Both the position numbers and the translations under genes were made by a program. Under the pieces are notes generated by a model. That model made no database searches, had not been told where the DNA came from, and was given only the letters and a program-made list of their open reading frames with translations. 64,000 bases of DNA from Galaxea fascicularis (Eukaryota > Cnidaria > Anthozoa > Scleractinia > Euphylliidae), in contig OX419344.1 of assembly GCA_948470475.1 (NCBI GenBank), positions 21,627,725-21,691,724 of the forward strand, in the 5' to 3' direction. The stretch's first letter is position 1; each line of letters starts with the position of its first letter. Shown piece by piece: positions 23,801 through 34,763 of the stretch.

Positions 23801-26800
23801 TTGCATCCTAAATTTAATTTATTTAATGGTTGTGTAAAAATTGTAAACCAATCTGTTGTCAACATGAAATTAACAGATACGCCTCATATACTTGAGTTTT
23901 TCCTCTTGTAAACAAGCCACCAATGTTATTTACAGTACATAAAATAAGTGCATAAAACAAGTATTTATTTTAAGTGCCTTACCTGAACAAGGAAGAACAA
24001 CTGTAGTAAGAAACTAAAGAAGAAATCTGCTACTGTTTTACTTATGTGCGAAGACAAACTGAAAGAGAATTTCAAGTGACACAGGTTAACAGCAACCCAA
24101 GTGAGACCTCTCCACAATATGCAGACGACCTTTTGCAAGCAAATCCTGTTAATTCTCTATTTATTATTTCCAGATGGGCAGACTTGCTCTCACTTCATCG
24201 TGCCCATTTTTGATTCTCTGACATTGCTGCCACTCTGGATCTCACTCAAGATTTCAAATCACAGAACTCTGCAGTCATGGATCCTTAATGGAAAAGAAGG
24301 TTGTACACAAGAGGGACATGCATATAAATAGAAAATGGCATTTGTTAACTCACCAACTCAATAAAAAAGGTTTGCAATTAAAATCAACACTAAATAGGGT
24401 CTTCAGTTTAACCTAGTTTAACAGACCTACATTTTTTACTTTCTTTACATCCTAACCTTTCTTTTCCAAAAGTAGCTAAGAATCCAAGGGGCCTTCCCCT
24501 TGTGTTGCGATATGCAGAGTCTGCAATTTCCTGCAAAAAGATAAAACATAACATAGTCATTTTATGGTGGATCCAGGGTGACCTACATGCAAAAAGGCAT
24601 GAGTGCCTTTGTATAAGCAAAGGGATTTGTGGAGCTTATATCTATGGGGGGCCTAGCTTTTTGGGGGAAGGTGTTCAACAAATTTTGCATATTTGGTATG
24701 AGGATATTACCTGATACCACAGTGAATTGAGAGGTTTACTGAGCCAGTAGAGAGGTAACACCCACAGAGCACTGAACAAGTAAGACAAGAAAGGTCCCAT
24801 CCATCTCCATAACCATAAACTATGATGAGGTGTACTACCACTAAGAACACCTATAATGAAACAAGAACAAAACAATCTACAGCATTATAAAATTAATGTA
24901 TTCCATTAATGTATTACTAAATACTCCCAGAAAAATGTCCAACATATCAAACAAGGAATGTGAATGTGAATTTGAATCTAACATTGATCAATTTTATACA
25001 AAATTATAGTTTGGCTCTGGCCACAAATACCAAGAGCCAATCAAGGGGAACAGAGCTACGATAGTGCTGCAGTCTGACTGAAAATAATGATGATACAACT
25101 GAGGTTTTAAACTCAGACCCTAGAATTATTCCAGTTTTCCTGACATATATCTAAGTCTACATGTAAGCATAATTAAAACACATATTAAATGCATTGTTTA
25201 CAATCTTTTATTTATGCACCAGTCAAAGTAAATCCCTGCTCCCCCAACCCGGGCAATGCGGGGACACTGGTGGGGACAAAGACCAATGTTAGACACACAT
25301 AACTTCCCCGGTACATGGAGTCTTGGATGGCATTTGCTTCTTCGGTATCTGAACCGGGGAATTTCCTTGCAGGAGGATTGGAGTCTAGAGCTGCTCCACA
25401 CAAGAGACTGGGACTAAACTAGAATTCCATAAAAAAAAAATGGAAGAAAAAGATGTGAATAATCTAAAATCTTACCAGTATTCTTACTTCCTTTGGTTGA
25501 TGATAAATGACTAATTATCATATACTTTCTCTGGCTGGTAGGGACAAAGTGAGGACATTGGCATGAAATCATTGTCCTAGGGGTGGGAACATTTTCTCTG
25601 TTCCTCTATACCTCGTGTCCTAGTCCCTGCCTTCTCCCAGGTTGGGGAGGATGGGGGTTTACATTGACTGTTGCATTACCAGTATTTTTATCTCTTCTTT
25701 CTACTGATTCAATCATTATAGCTTGTATTTGTTACAGTGATAAGAGATAAAGATTTTGTGCATAGACTTGAATGTCAAAACCACCATACACAACATGCAC
25801 CAGTAGTGATGATTTTACAAGTCAGACAGGTTCTTCAACCAGTACTTACTGAATATGAAGTGAGTAAAGTGCTGAAGACCAGGAATAATGTAGCTCTCAA
25901 AAAGGAAAATACTCATCTGGGAAAAGACAACACTGGTAATTAGGTTCTGATCAGATAAGCTGTTTGTGGTATCTGTATATTCCAAATGAGAGTTATGAAC
26001 TTTCACTGGAAGAAAATATCAGAGTGTCTTTCCAAAATGCAACAACCTCTGGAGTTGTTTCCAAAACTAAGTTACACAGGAACGGCCAAATAATGATAGC
26101 ATGTGTTTCAGGGAAATTCAGCAGGGAGGGGACAGAAGGCAGAGAAGACTTGTTTTGAATTCTTGTTTACAATAAGCTATTCTCAAAGCTGATGGTACAA
26201 TAAAAAAAGAGTTGAAAACATGTAATAATATGTTGGGGGCCATATGGAAGTCTCTCAAACCACAGACAAACATACAGACTTACCCAAAATATTCCTCCAT
26301 TCAAAAGACAGCATTGTAACATTTTGCTAAGGATTTCTTTCATGCCTACAGAGCTAACACAAAGATGTAATATAAGCTAATAATGATGAGATTACAAACC
26401 ATCATTACAATAAGGAGGGAGGATGGGAGAGGAGTGTGATGCAAAGTTTGCATGCAGATTTGCCACCAACTTAATACCAGTTCATAGGCTAACATCTCAA
26501 AAACATTCTTTTTTGTTGTTTCTCTGTGACCTAACTATATCCTGTAAAATGGTCCTTTATTTAACCCTGAACATGTGTATTCTAATTACAATTCTCTCTG
26601 ATTTTGTATGTTATGTGTAGGGAGAATTTGTGTAAATGTTAACTCAACTGATCCCTGGTGATCATTTCCTGTTTTCTCATTTCCTGTATTATTGATGAAC
26701 TAGTGATATGGTAAAGAGAAGTTAGATCATTGGTGGTCACTATTGGGATACAAAGGGTTGAGAAGGGTTTCACTCGACAGTATTGCAACTGAGAAACTTG

Positions 26801-29027
26801 TGACCATTGTTTTCTGTACTCAAAGAAACATTAAGAAGTTTAAGACACGAAGACGCCAACGGCAATGGCATTACATCATTTAAAAATGTAACTTCTCGTT
26901 TTTGTAACTCTTTTGCAATATTTCCAATTTGTTTAGCTTGGAAAATGCTGGCAAACTGTCCAGGAACTAAGGTACTATGAACGACATCAAGGCAAGGAAA
27001 AAGAAAGAAGATTGTGCTGTCATACACTCACGTTCTCAAGAAAACCTAAACTTTAGTGATTTCACGTTGCTTTGCATAAGACAGTAAAAAAATGTACCAA
27101 AATGTCGAATGCATGTGCAGAGTATTGTTTTTGCTCATTAAGCCCATTATTTTGTGGCGTTCTCTTTGCTGTCGCCGTTCTCGTTTCTTAACTCCGTATT
27201 TATTACCGTAAGGAATGTAATACCCTATAATTAGATCAGACCCTCTGGAGATGTGGAGTAGTGGTGAGGGAGACACAGTGAAGTGATCAGAATGCCACAA
27301 GAACAGAGCCCAGGTTGCAATCAAATTTTTACATAATTCACACCATACTGTCTTTAAGACTAAGATAGCAAAAATTTATACCACAGCATAGTTCACAGGA
27401 AAATGGTTATGAAGGATATTCCGGTATGATTACATGCATAAGTTCATACAGATTACTGGGAACATTCCATCAAAACTAAGTTTGTAAGTAGTACTGGCAA
27501 AATAAGAAGTTATAAATGCAGTTGGGGTAGCTATAGAGGATCTTGATAAATTCTTCATTTATTTAGTTTGTTTATTGTTATTATATTGTACTTCACAAAG
27601 TAAACGAAATGAAATAAATAGCCACCCGAATGTAGCAAAGCTAATTGCGTCGGGTGGTTTCAGATAATATTAAAATACAACAAGAAAGTTGGAAATGAAA
27701 ATTACAAAGAAATTACAATAATAATTATTATTAATTTAGAAAAGTGAGATCGATTCAAACAAATATATGATTACAAGTGACAACGACGCAAATAAAGTAA
27801 GTTAAAGTACGTATGGAAGGTGCTATTTTAGTTCCATAAATCCAGCAGTCATTCCCGCAACAATGTTTTTTTAGAGTCATACTTGTTTTCATTATTGACT
27901 AATTTTAACAAAACTGCATGGACGTTTTGGTTAAAAGACCTTTTAGGCAAGGAGCGCAAGCTACGTGGAAAATTATTCCAAACTTTAGGCCCAAGTCTTG
28001 AAAATGAAGAAAGTTGTTGATTAAGCCTTGATTTGTTGACATGATAATTACCAGCATTAGAGAATCTTGTATTATATAAGTGGATTTCCTGAGATTGAGT
28101 AAAGAGATTTGATATTTTAGAGGATGTAATGCCAGATGATACATCATGCATTTGGGCAGCCACAGTTTTAAGGTACAACATATTAATCGGTAAAAATAGA
28201 ACCTTGCTTGGTGAATACTCTCAAACCATTAGGGTAACTAGGTAATAACTAAGGAGTGAAAGCATTCTAAAATACAAGGCCACATGCATGGATTATTTTC
28301 CCATGTTGGGTGATAACTGATGAAAGTCTCCATTACCTCTCTGTGATATATCTACGATTCTGGACTCGTACAAACCATAAATGAGACACAGACTTATATC
28401 TGATAAGCATAATAAATGAGATACCTTCACGCCTAGTGATTTTTTAAATTAATATAAACTTAATTATGCCTCGCATGTCAACAAATATTTACATTGGTGT
28501 ATCTTCGACGAATAACGCTCGCCGTTTGCAAACACAAATTAGCTACTTCAGGAAACAAGACTTCGCAGGATAAGGAGTTATAACAAGTTGGTAGGACATA
28601 AATTTGCCCATTTGCCGATTTCCCAAATTTAAAGCTACATCAGGTTAAGGCAGTGAGCTACACTGAGAAGTTAGCTTGGAATTTCAAATTACTACGGTTA
28701 AATAAGATGAATAATATTATTGAAAACAATATTGTAGCCTGGTGTTTCCATAAGATCTGAATAAATCTGACTTGTTAAATCCTATATAATGACAAGATTT
28801 TGTGGTATATGAACAATTAAACCGAAGCTTTTGTACCTGTCTGTCTTCTTTTCCATTTGTCTTGTACGATTACGAGTTCGTCGAAAGGAATGTGTGTCCG
28901 TTTTATGCTGCCTTTCTGTCTGGTTTTCACCTAGAATACTCTTCAATCTAAGCAACGCCGTCATACCAATTAGAGAATCTTTCAATCCATGAGCTATACC
29001 TAGTATTATTGGCCTAAACTCGCTCAT
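20807..29027 (-). CDS. EI24: EI24 (PIG8) ER membrane autophagy-associated protein
   Basis: Ten exons join in phase, transcribed right to left: 28837-29027, 26284-26353, 25850-25916, 24711-24850, 24457-24530, 23983-24058, 23331-23436, 21990-22101, 21289-21360 and 20807-20924. The sum is 1026 nt, or 341 aa, close to the 340 aa of human EI24. Collinear family motifs are visible: N-terminal [12 protein letters not shown], then [78 protein letters not shown] and [20 protein letters not shown]24 is a multi-pass ER protein needed for autophagy and linked to p53-induced apoptosis (family knowledge). The start at 29027 was chosen because the alignment begins there; the open frame upstream is 5' UTR. 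Exon 2 uses the acceptor before 26353; a nearer one breaks the phase. Introns contain several transposons. Confidence 0.95.
21600..21790. repeat. Dispersed repeat, diverged copy (EI24 intron)
   Basis: Words such as GGTTTCGGTTTT, TTGGCGCGAGGT, CCAGTCACAGA and AAGCAAAACCAAAGCAA match, in order, the repeat in both P450 blocks (30770-31030 and 35450-35705). It is clearly more diverged than those two. The element type is unknown; it has no coding capacity. Confidence 0.5.
22904..23050. mobile_element. Hairpin MITE (EI24 intron)
   Basis: The left arm ATATCAAACACTCGAGACAG, then TGTTTCATCGG and CATCCAAACACC, is mirrored by a right arm ending CTGTCTCGAGTATTTGATAT. The arms are about 45 bp around a central spacer of about 50 bp. 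It is a typical small palindromic non-autonomous element. Confidence 0.7.
25212..25685. mobile_element. DNA transposon remnant with long imperfect inverted repeats
   Basis: The left end TTATGCACCAGTCAAAGTAA, then ATCCCTGC and CCCCAACCCGGG, matches the reverse complement of the right end (TAATGCAACAGTCAATGTAA, then ACCCCC and CCCCAACCTGGG). The terminal repeats of about 45 bp have decayed. It lies in an EI24 intron. There is no transposase frame. Confidence 0.55.
26790..27030. repeat. Dispersed repeat related to the one at 51490-51690
   Basis: From about 26850 it aligns with 51495-51680 through CGAAGACGCCAACGGCAA, TTTTGTAACTC, TTTGTTTAGCTTGGAAAATG and CTCACGTTCTC. Minus-strand frames in both copies share words such as FQAKQ..IAKEL, which could be a degraded coding region or coincidence. 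It is in EI24 intron 1. Confidence 0.65.
27570..28181 (-). pseudogene. 3' end of a CR1/RTE-type LINE (C-terminal ORF2 remnant)
   Basis: The minus-strand frame at 27849-28181 shows words typical of the extreme C-terminus of LINE ORF2 in animals: [13 protein letters not shown], then [13 protein letters not shown] and ending [12 protein letters not shown]. Downstream on the minus strand is a 3' UTR with an inverted repeat (CCACCCGA...TCGGGTGG, 27622-27657) and an AT-rich tail. The element is 5'-truncated with no catalytic domain, and sits in EI24 intron 1. The family call rests on motif memory. Confidence 0.55.
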
Positions 29028-29389
29028 ATTTGGGGATAAAAACAAAAAAAAAAAAACTGTTGATGTTGATGTTTTGCTGAGGAAGCTTCCTCCCAGATCT
29101 CGCTCGTTTGGCTTGGTAACCTTGCTCACGCTATTCAGCTACTTCCGGTTTGTGTGGCCACCCGCCCACCCCACCCTAACCCACGCGACTCGACGACAAA
29201 AAAACAAAAAGGGTGAACGTTCGAATATAAAAGTCGAGTAGAATACAACTTTGTTGCTCGGAGGAAGACCTGAGCGCCAAACGCATACAGCACAAATGAA
29301 TTAATTCTATCCCACCAACCAACTTTACACAAACAAACAGTTCAGCTCTTTAACTTACATTAGCTTAATAATAATTTACATGTAACTAA

Positions 29390-29744
29390 GGCACGTCGCA
29401 TTTTACATGCACCGAATCTAATTGCTGAATTAAGTGCATGTAAAATGCGACGTCTAAATCAATTAATTTCGGCAGATTTATATTAAATGCGAGTTCAGTA
29501 GAATATTCGACTGAAGTTGACAGTTGATTTAAACGCCGCATTTTACATGTGCCGAATCGAATTCAGGATTATCTTTAATAAATTATGTTGGCTCGAATGG
29601 GAATTAACACGTCGCTCGCGCTCAGCAATTTTATTCGGCAAAAAAATGCGACCTTTAAATCAAATCAGCCGAACTTATTTATTCGAGTCGACTAAAATTA
29701 GTATTTGATTCGGCGCATGTAAAATGCGACGTTTAAGCCGGGCC
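29390..29744. mobile_element. PIF/Harbinger-like MITE with TAA duplication, only in block A
   Basis: 355 bp flanked by TAA at 29387-29389 and 29745-29747; block B has the uninterrupted site ACTAATACAAG. The ends share ACGTCGCATTTTACATG as inverted repeats, and internal copies of the same word occur near 29440 and 29535, so the element is internally repetitive. A 3-bp TAA target and GG-starting ends fit PIF/Harbinger-type elements. There is no ORF for a transposase. Confidence 0.8.
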
Positions 29745-29967
29745 TAATACAAGCAAGTTCATTACATAGCCTAAATTCGTCAACTTATGACTGATCACAC
29801 AGTAAAATTAATGTTAAATTATCAAAAAATATTTTCAACATTGTTTTCTTGCTCTCTAACTCTTTACGATCATATAGGAGGTAAATCCTGGGTAAATATG
29901 CTTCAAATCGAATTTGCGGTTAGGTGCGTTTTCGGCTTGTAGTTCAAGACTAAACTAATTCGTCACT

Positions 29968-32900
29968 ATGGCGTTTGGAAACAATCACGCCGATAACTGG
30001 GGAGTGACGGAACTGTTACCCCGGAAGCGGTTGCTTTTCCCTACGATTCCCGAGGAGAAACCAACTGCTTGTAACGTAACCGCCATTCACCTCAGAGTCA
30101 CAGTGCACTGCACTCCATTTTTCGGTGTTAAGGACATGTGCTCTACTTGTTTTAAATCTTGTCCAGGAACAAGCGTCAATTTGAACACTTGAAGAAGACG
30201 CGCGATTAGGATTTTAGTTTCCAAGTTAGCGAAGCGCATTCCAATACAACTGTGACGACCAAGGGAGAACGGTATATAAGCGTAGTGAGCAACCTTGTCC
30301 TGATTGGCCGGTGCGAAGCGATCTGGGTCGAACTTTTCGGGGTTTTCCCAGTACTTTGCATGGTGATGGAGAACGTATGCGTCAACCATGACACTAGTTT
30401 TGGCGGGAATATCAAGTCCACCCAGTGTGACAGCCTCGTTTGTCATGCGCGTGATTGCTGGCTGTGGGGGATGCAGGCGCAAGGCTTCCTTACTGACTTG
30501 CTCAAGGTATTTCAGCTTACTGATGTCTTCGCTCCTGACAAAGACTCTACTTCCAAGTACCTCGTCAATTTCAGCTACCAGTCTAAAGAAATGAGCAAAT
30601 GATGGAATAATTCCTGATCATGATTTTTTTTTTTAAACAGGTGCGCAGCTGATTCAACAGGGAAACCAACTGTTTAGTTATTAGTGTGACCTATGGGCAC
30701 AACATAGCCGTCTGGGCTGCTTTAGAACTAAAAAGTACTTTGCATCTTCCCTTTAGAGTGGTTTTCACTTACGTTTCGTAAAACCCGAAAACGAAAACCA
30801 AAGCAATTACTTTGACCAATCACAAGCGACGAAGACAGCTTATTAAACCAATCAGAATTTGAAGTAATTAAATGCAACCAGCGCCAAGTGCGGGAAATGC
30901 GCAAGCGAAACTCGCGATTGGTTTTGGTTTTGCTTCTCATTGGCTGAGAAGAGTGGCGCGAGTTTTGTCAACCAATCACAGAGCAAAGTAAAGCAAAACC
31001 ACAGCAAACGCGAATTACTTTCGTAGTTCAATTCAAAACCGCTCCATTCTAATGACAGGTTTTGGCCTTCATGAATTCACTTGTCAACGAACTGTAAAAA
31101 TAAATAAATAAATAAAATAAGTAAGGAAGTCAGTTGCTGCCCAATCAAATGTTTAAAACAAAACAACTCGCGCAAATTCGCCCTATCAATTGATTGCCGC
31201 CCGGATTCTGATTTATTTGGTTTGCTAAACGTTTTTTACAGTACCATCTTATTACTTCAAGTAACCATTCCTTTCTTCAATTCGTCGAGCTGACCTGTGT
31301 CGATGGAAACCTTAATGTATATAGCCTGCGAGAAAGCTCTTGCGGGGAAGGGAGAAGAGATAGGGAAGGACAGAGAGATAGAATTCGAATGGCAGATATG
31401 GAGGAGCACTTTCTGGCGCTGTTGGTGTATGTATTTGATATTCTAGTAATGAACCAACGAACGAAACAACAAACGAATGAATGAATGAACGAGCGAGCGA
31501 GTGAATGAACTAACGATGGACTGAACGAACGAACGAACGAACGAACGTACGTACGAATGAATGCATGAATGAATGAATTTGATACTCTCGTAATGAAACG
31601 AGATGGTAGCAAAATACAACTATCAATAGCACTACAAAGTAACCCGCAACTTTGTCCTGAGGGATGATCAAAGAATGTGAAATCGCAAAAATGAAAAAAC
31701 GGACCTTTCCTCCACCTCTGGATTGGAAAGTATCCCCGCTAGAACAAACGCCAAGTGGTTAGATTCAGTTTCTTCACCTGGAAAATAGCAATATTATGTG
31801 AGTAAATACCAAACTTGAGGAAGAATTTCGACCATAGGTGGTTTCTTTTCTAATAGGGATAGCTGGGCAAAACACCACAAGTTGAAAGTGTTGCGAGTGC
31901 GAGAACTCGTGGCTTATCGAGTTTCTGTTTCGGCGGCTCTTTAACTTGCTCTTCAAGTGAGTCAAAATGGAATGCGCTTGAAATTAATCAAGCGTCTTTT
32001 ACAATGCAAGGTTACTACCTAAAAGATACAGCCACTAAGAATTGCACCAGCTTTGCTGACCAGCAATAATGCCAAGATTTCCTAAACGTGAAACCTGTAA
32101 AAGAACCAACGTTTTAAGTAAGTGATGAGTCGTCGAATAACTTGACCCGTCCAATTTTACATGCGCATTACACAGGCGGAAAAAGGCAGAGAAATCGACC
32201 TCGTTCCCAGGTCCAGGGAGCGAGATTGCGGGAAAATTCCAATGTAAATCCTCGCTTAACTTTCCCTTTTTTACTCATCCTGTTGTCCTATATTAATTTT
32301 TTATTGGAAGTAGCAGTCACTCACCTCCGACCACAAAAGTCATGAAATGATCGACCATATCGTCCATGGTAGTGCGGTTGTCACGATCTGGCAACAGGAG
32401 AATGTGTGACAGGATGTCGTTTCGCTCGTCTTCACCCATCCGCTTGTCCTCTTGTCGCTTCTCTATCACTCCTTTGGCCACTCCTCTCAGGAAACGTACA
32501 GCATCTCTGCACTTAGCTTGGTAAGCAAAAGTAGAGGGCTGAAATCGTATAAAGGGCTTTCGGAAGCTTTGCACCAGGCCCTCTAGGGCAATCCTTGCTT
32601 TGCTAGGGATGGGTGACTGAGGATCGTTTGTCGCATTCCAATCGAGGTCATAAGCAACCTATATAAGTTCAAACAAGTTACACGTTTTTGCTCTCCTCTA
32701 AAAAATCCCCTTGACGCAAAAATCCTGTAATACAATCTCTCGTTATGAAGGATTTCAATTAACCGCTAAGGAGCAGGGTTAGACAACAAGGTCAACTAGA
32801 GATTGATGCAAATCCTGGCTCATCCGTTTAATGCCCATAAACAAATTTGTCTCAATTGATCATATTTCCTTTTTAGCCAGCAACATCAAAAGCAAAACTG

Positions 32901-33938
32901 TTCCGTGTTGACCATACTTTTCCCCGTATCTCACACTCATGTCAGGCTGTCTTCTTACCTGACTGGCTGGTCACCTTTACATGCTTATTACTGCATTTAA
33001 CTTTGTTAACAGCATGAGAATTAAAAGGACTTAATGTCGACAAATCGATGTATTAATCTGCAATAAAGCCGAAAAGGTTAGTACCTTCGCAACCATATCC
33101 AGGTTTATTCTGACAAGTTCTTCGGCCATGGACACTCGTGTCTTACCATCAGCCAGCGTTTGAAGCCTCTGTAAGAACGAATCACAGATGGTGCTAAAGC
33201 TGTCAATCATCCCAAGGAGAGAGGGCCGATGAAATGCCGGGTCTAAGGCAGCCCTCTTCCAGTGCCACTCTTCTTCGGAGACCTCAGAGAGGAGTGCATT
33301 ACCCAGCATTCTTTCTCCGAACAACGACGAAAGATGGCTGTAGCCAAAACCATCTCTAGGGAGCTTCTTCGTGATTAACACTTCTTTCACGGCTTGATCG
33401 TCTGTTATCATCACAACCGGGCGATGATAAAACCAGAATACGAACAGGGGCGAGTACTCGTGTGCCAGTTCGGTCCATATCTGGTGAATGGTTATACCAC
33501 GATTGTTTCGATTCTCGTGCACCAATGTCATGTTACCTTTGAAGAAGCCATCTCGTTTAGGCCCCGGTAAATGGTCGTATTGAGCGTGCAAATAGTAAAG
33601 GTAGATCGTAAACCCACCGAAAATTAAAAGTGCCAGGCAAACAAAACCCATAAGCAGCCAGAGTAACATTGTCCCCACAGAGATCATCTTGAACCCGAAT
33701 GCCCAAGTGCCCGAGTCAAAGGAATCTTTGTAATTTTAAAACCGCTCAGCTCACTGCCACATTTACCTTTGATTTGAAGCCTTTTAAATCTCGAACTTTC
33801 GTGCACGAATACACGATTTGTTATTGTTCCATTCAGATCCGCCTTGTCTCCGAGAGGAAGCTTCGCAGAATTCAGCGTCGCAAGTACCGCGATCTGCAAG
33901 CTGGAATATTCGCTCTCTGGGAGGAGTACGATGCCTAA
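29968..33938 (+). CDS. Candidate two-exon small protein, antisense to P450 copy A
   Basis: Exon 29968-30075 starts MAFGNNHADNWGVTELLP and ends at a GT (AAC|GTAACC). Exon 33837-33938 follows a strong acceptor (TTGTTCCATTCAG) and encodes IRLVSERKLRRIQRRKY, ending with a stop. Both are phase 0, giving 69 aa. An AATAAA lies at 34048-34053, about 110 bp after the stop. The intron would span the whole minus-strand P450. Exon 1 is duplicated intact in block B (34645), but there the acceptor and exon 2 are absent. I do not recognise the protein. The open frame of exon 1 overlaps the P450 3' UTR, so chance is possible. Confidence 0.3.
30087..33687 (-). CDS. Cytochrome P450, CYP46A-like, copy A
   Basis: Four exons join in phase: 33085-33687, 32325-32658, 31705-31777 and 30087-30582, giving 501 aa, the size of human CYP46A1 (500 aa). 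It has an N-terminal membrane anchor (residues about 5-32) followed by HLPGPKRDGFFKGN. The I-helix oxygen-binding motif is GGEETE (about 312-317, across an intron), with KEALRLHPP (ExxR, E369/R372), FDPDRF (421-426) and the heme loop FSLGRHSCIG with cysteine 449. Similarity to CYP46A is strongest around FGER.LGNALLSE and at the C-terminus LVPGQ. CYP46A1 is an ER sterol 24-hydroxylase in vertebrates; a sterol or other lipid substrate here is inference. All key residues are present, so it should be functional. It lies just upstream of EI24 on the same strand. Confidence 0.93.
30770..31030. repeat. Dispersed repeat with internal inverted symmetry, block A copy
   Basis: Contains GCGATTGGTTTTGGTTTTGC, then TTGGCTGAGAAGAGTGGCGCGAG and ACCAATCACAGAGC; words near each end are roughly complementary to each other. 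The block B copy is at 35450-35705 and a diverged relative is at 21600-21790, so the family is dispersed beyond the duplication. It lies in the last intron of the P450. Confidence 0.6.
31465..31580. repeat. GAAC/GAAT tetranucleotide microsatellite (block A)
   Basis: Interrupted run of AACG and AATG units in the P450 copy A intron. The block B counterpart (36050-36210) has a different length and a palindrome inserted in it. The minus-strand Phe/Ser/Arg-rich ORFs here are translation of this repeat, not genes. Confidence 0.85.
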
Positions 33939-34107
33939 GAGAAGTCAGCCAAACAATTGCTGAAGGCGTGTTCCTACCTAAACGGTCCTGTTTAAGAAGA
34001 CTACGAAGCCACAGCAACAGTACAAACGGCTCCTTCGGGCGCCACCAAATAAACAACAGCAATGATCGACGTGAGTTATTATACGTCCGAGTGGGACTGG
34101 GTGCGTT
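33835..34107. other. Unique spacer between the two duplicated P450 blocks
   Basis: Present only between the blocks. It contains the candidate + strand exon ending at 33938 and an AATAAA at 34048. The left border coincides with the acceptor of that exon. Confidence 0.6.
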
Positions 34108-34763
34108 AGTCAAGCTTCCTCCCAGATCTCGCTCGTTCGGCTAGGTAACCTTGCTCAAGCTATTCGGTTACTTCCGGTTTGTGTAGCCACCCGCCCACCC
34201 CACCCTGACCCACGCGACTCGACGACAAAAAAACAACAACAACAACGAAAACAACAAAAACGTTCGAAACGCGAGTAAAATACAACTTTCTTGCTCGGAG
34301 GAAGACCAGCGCCAAACACATACAGCACAAATGAATTAATTGTATCCCACCAACCAACTTTACACAAACAAACAGTTCAGCTCTTTAACTTACATTAGCT
34401 CATTAATAATTTACATGTAACTAATACAAGAAAGTTCATTACATAGCCTAAATTCGTCAACTTATGACTGATCACGCTGTAAAATTAATGTTAAATTATC
34501 AAAAAATATTTTCAACATTGTTTTCTTCCTCTCTAACTCTTTACGATCATATAGGAGGTAAATCCTGGGTAAATATGCTTCAAATCGAATTTGCGGTTAG
34601 GTGCGTTTTCGGCTTGTAGTTCAAGACTAAACTAATTCGTCACTATGGCGTTTGGAAACAATCACGCCGATAACTGGGGAGTGACGGAACTGTTACCCCG
34701 GAAGCGGTTGCTTTTCCCTACGATTCCCGAGGAGAAACCAACTGCTTGTAACGTAACCGCCAT

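Larger units (their letters stand above)
29087..33834. repeat. Segmental tandem duplication, block A
   Basis: Starts near GCTTCCTCCCAGATCTCGCT just upstream of the EI24 start codon and ends near TTGTTATTGTTCCATTCA upstream of the first P450. The same order of sequence is found in block B (34108-38399), 273 bp further on. Differences are indels: a MITE at 29390-29744, an extra stretch of about 200 bp near 31893-32092 and tetranucleotide length changes. The block contains one complete P450 gene. Confidence 0.9.

Noticed and set aside
30252..30602. 116-codon + ORF (duplicated at 34929-35279)
   Set aside because: Antisense shadow of the last P450 exon.
31277..31612. Ser/Arg/Phe-rich minus ORFs (also 35854-36307)
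   Set aside because: Translations of the GAAC/GAAT microsatellite in P450 introns.
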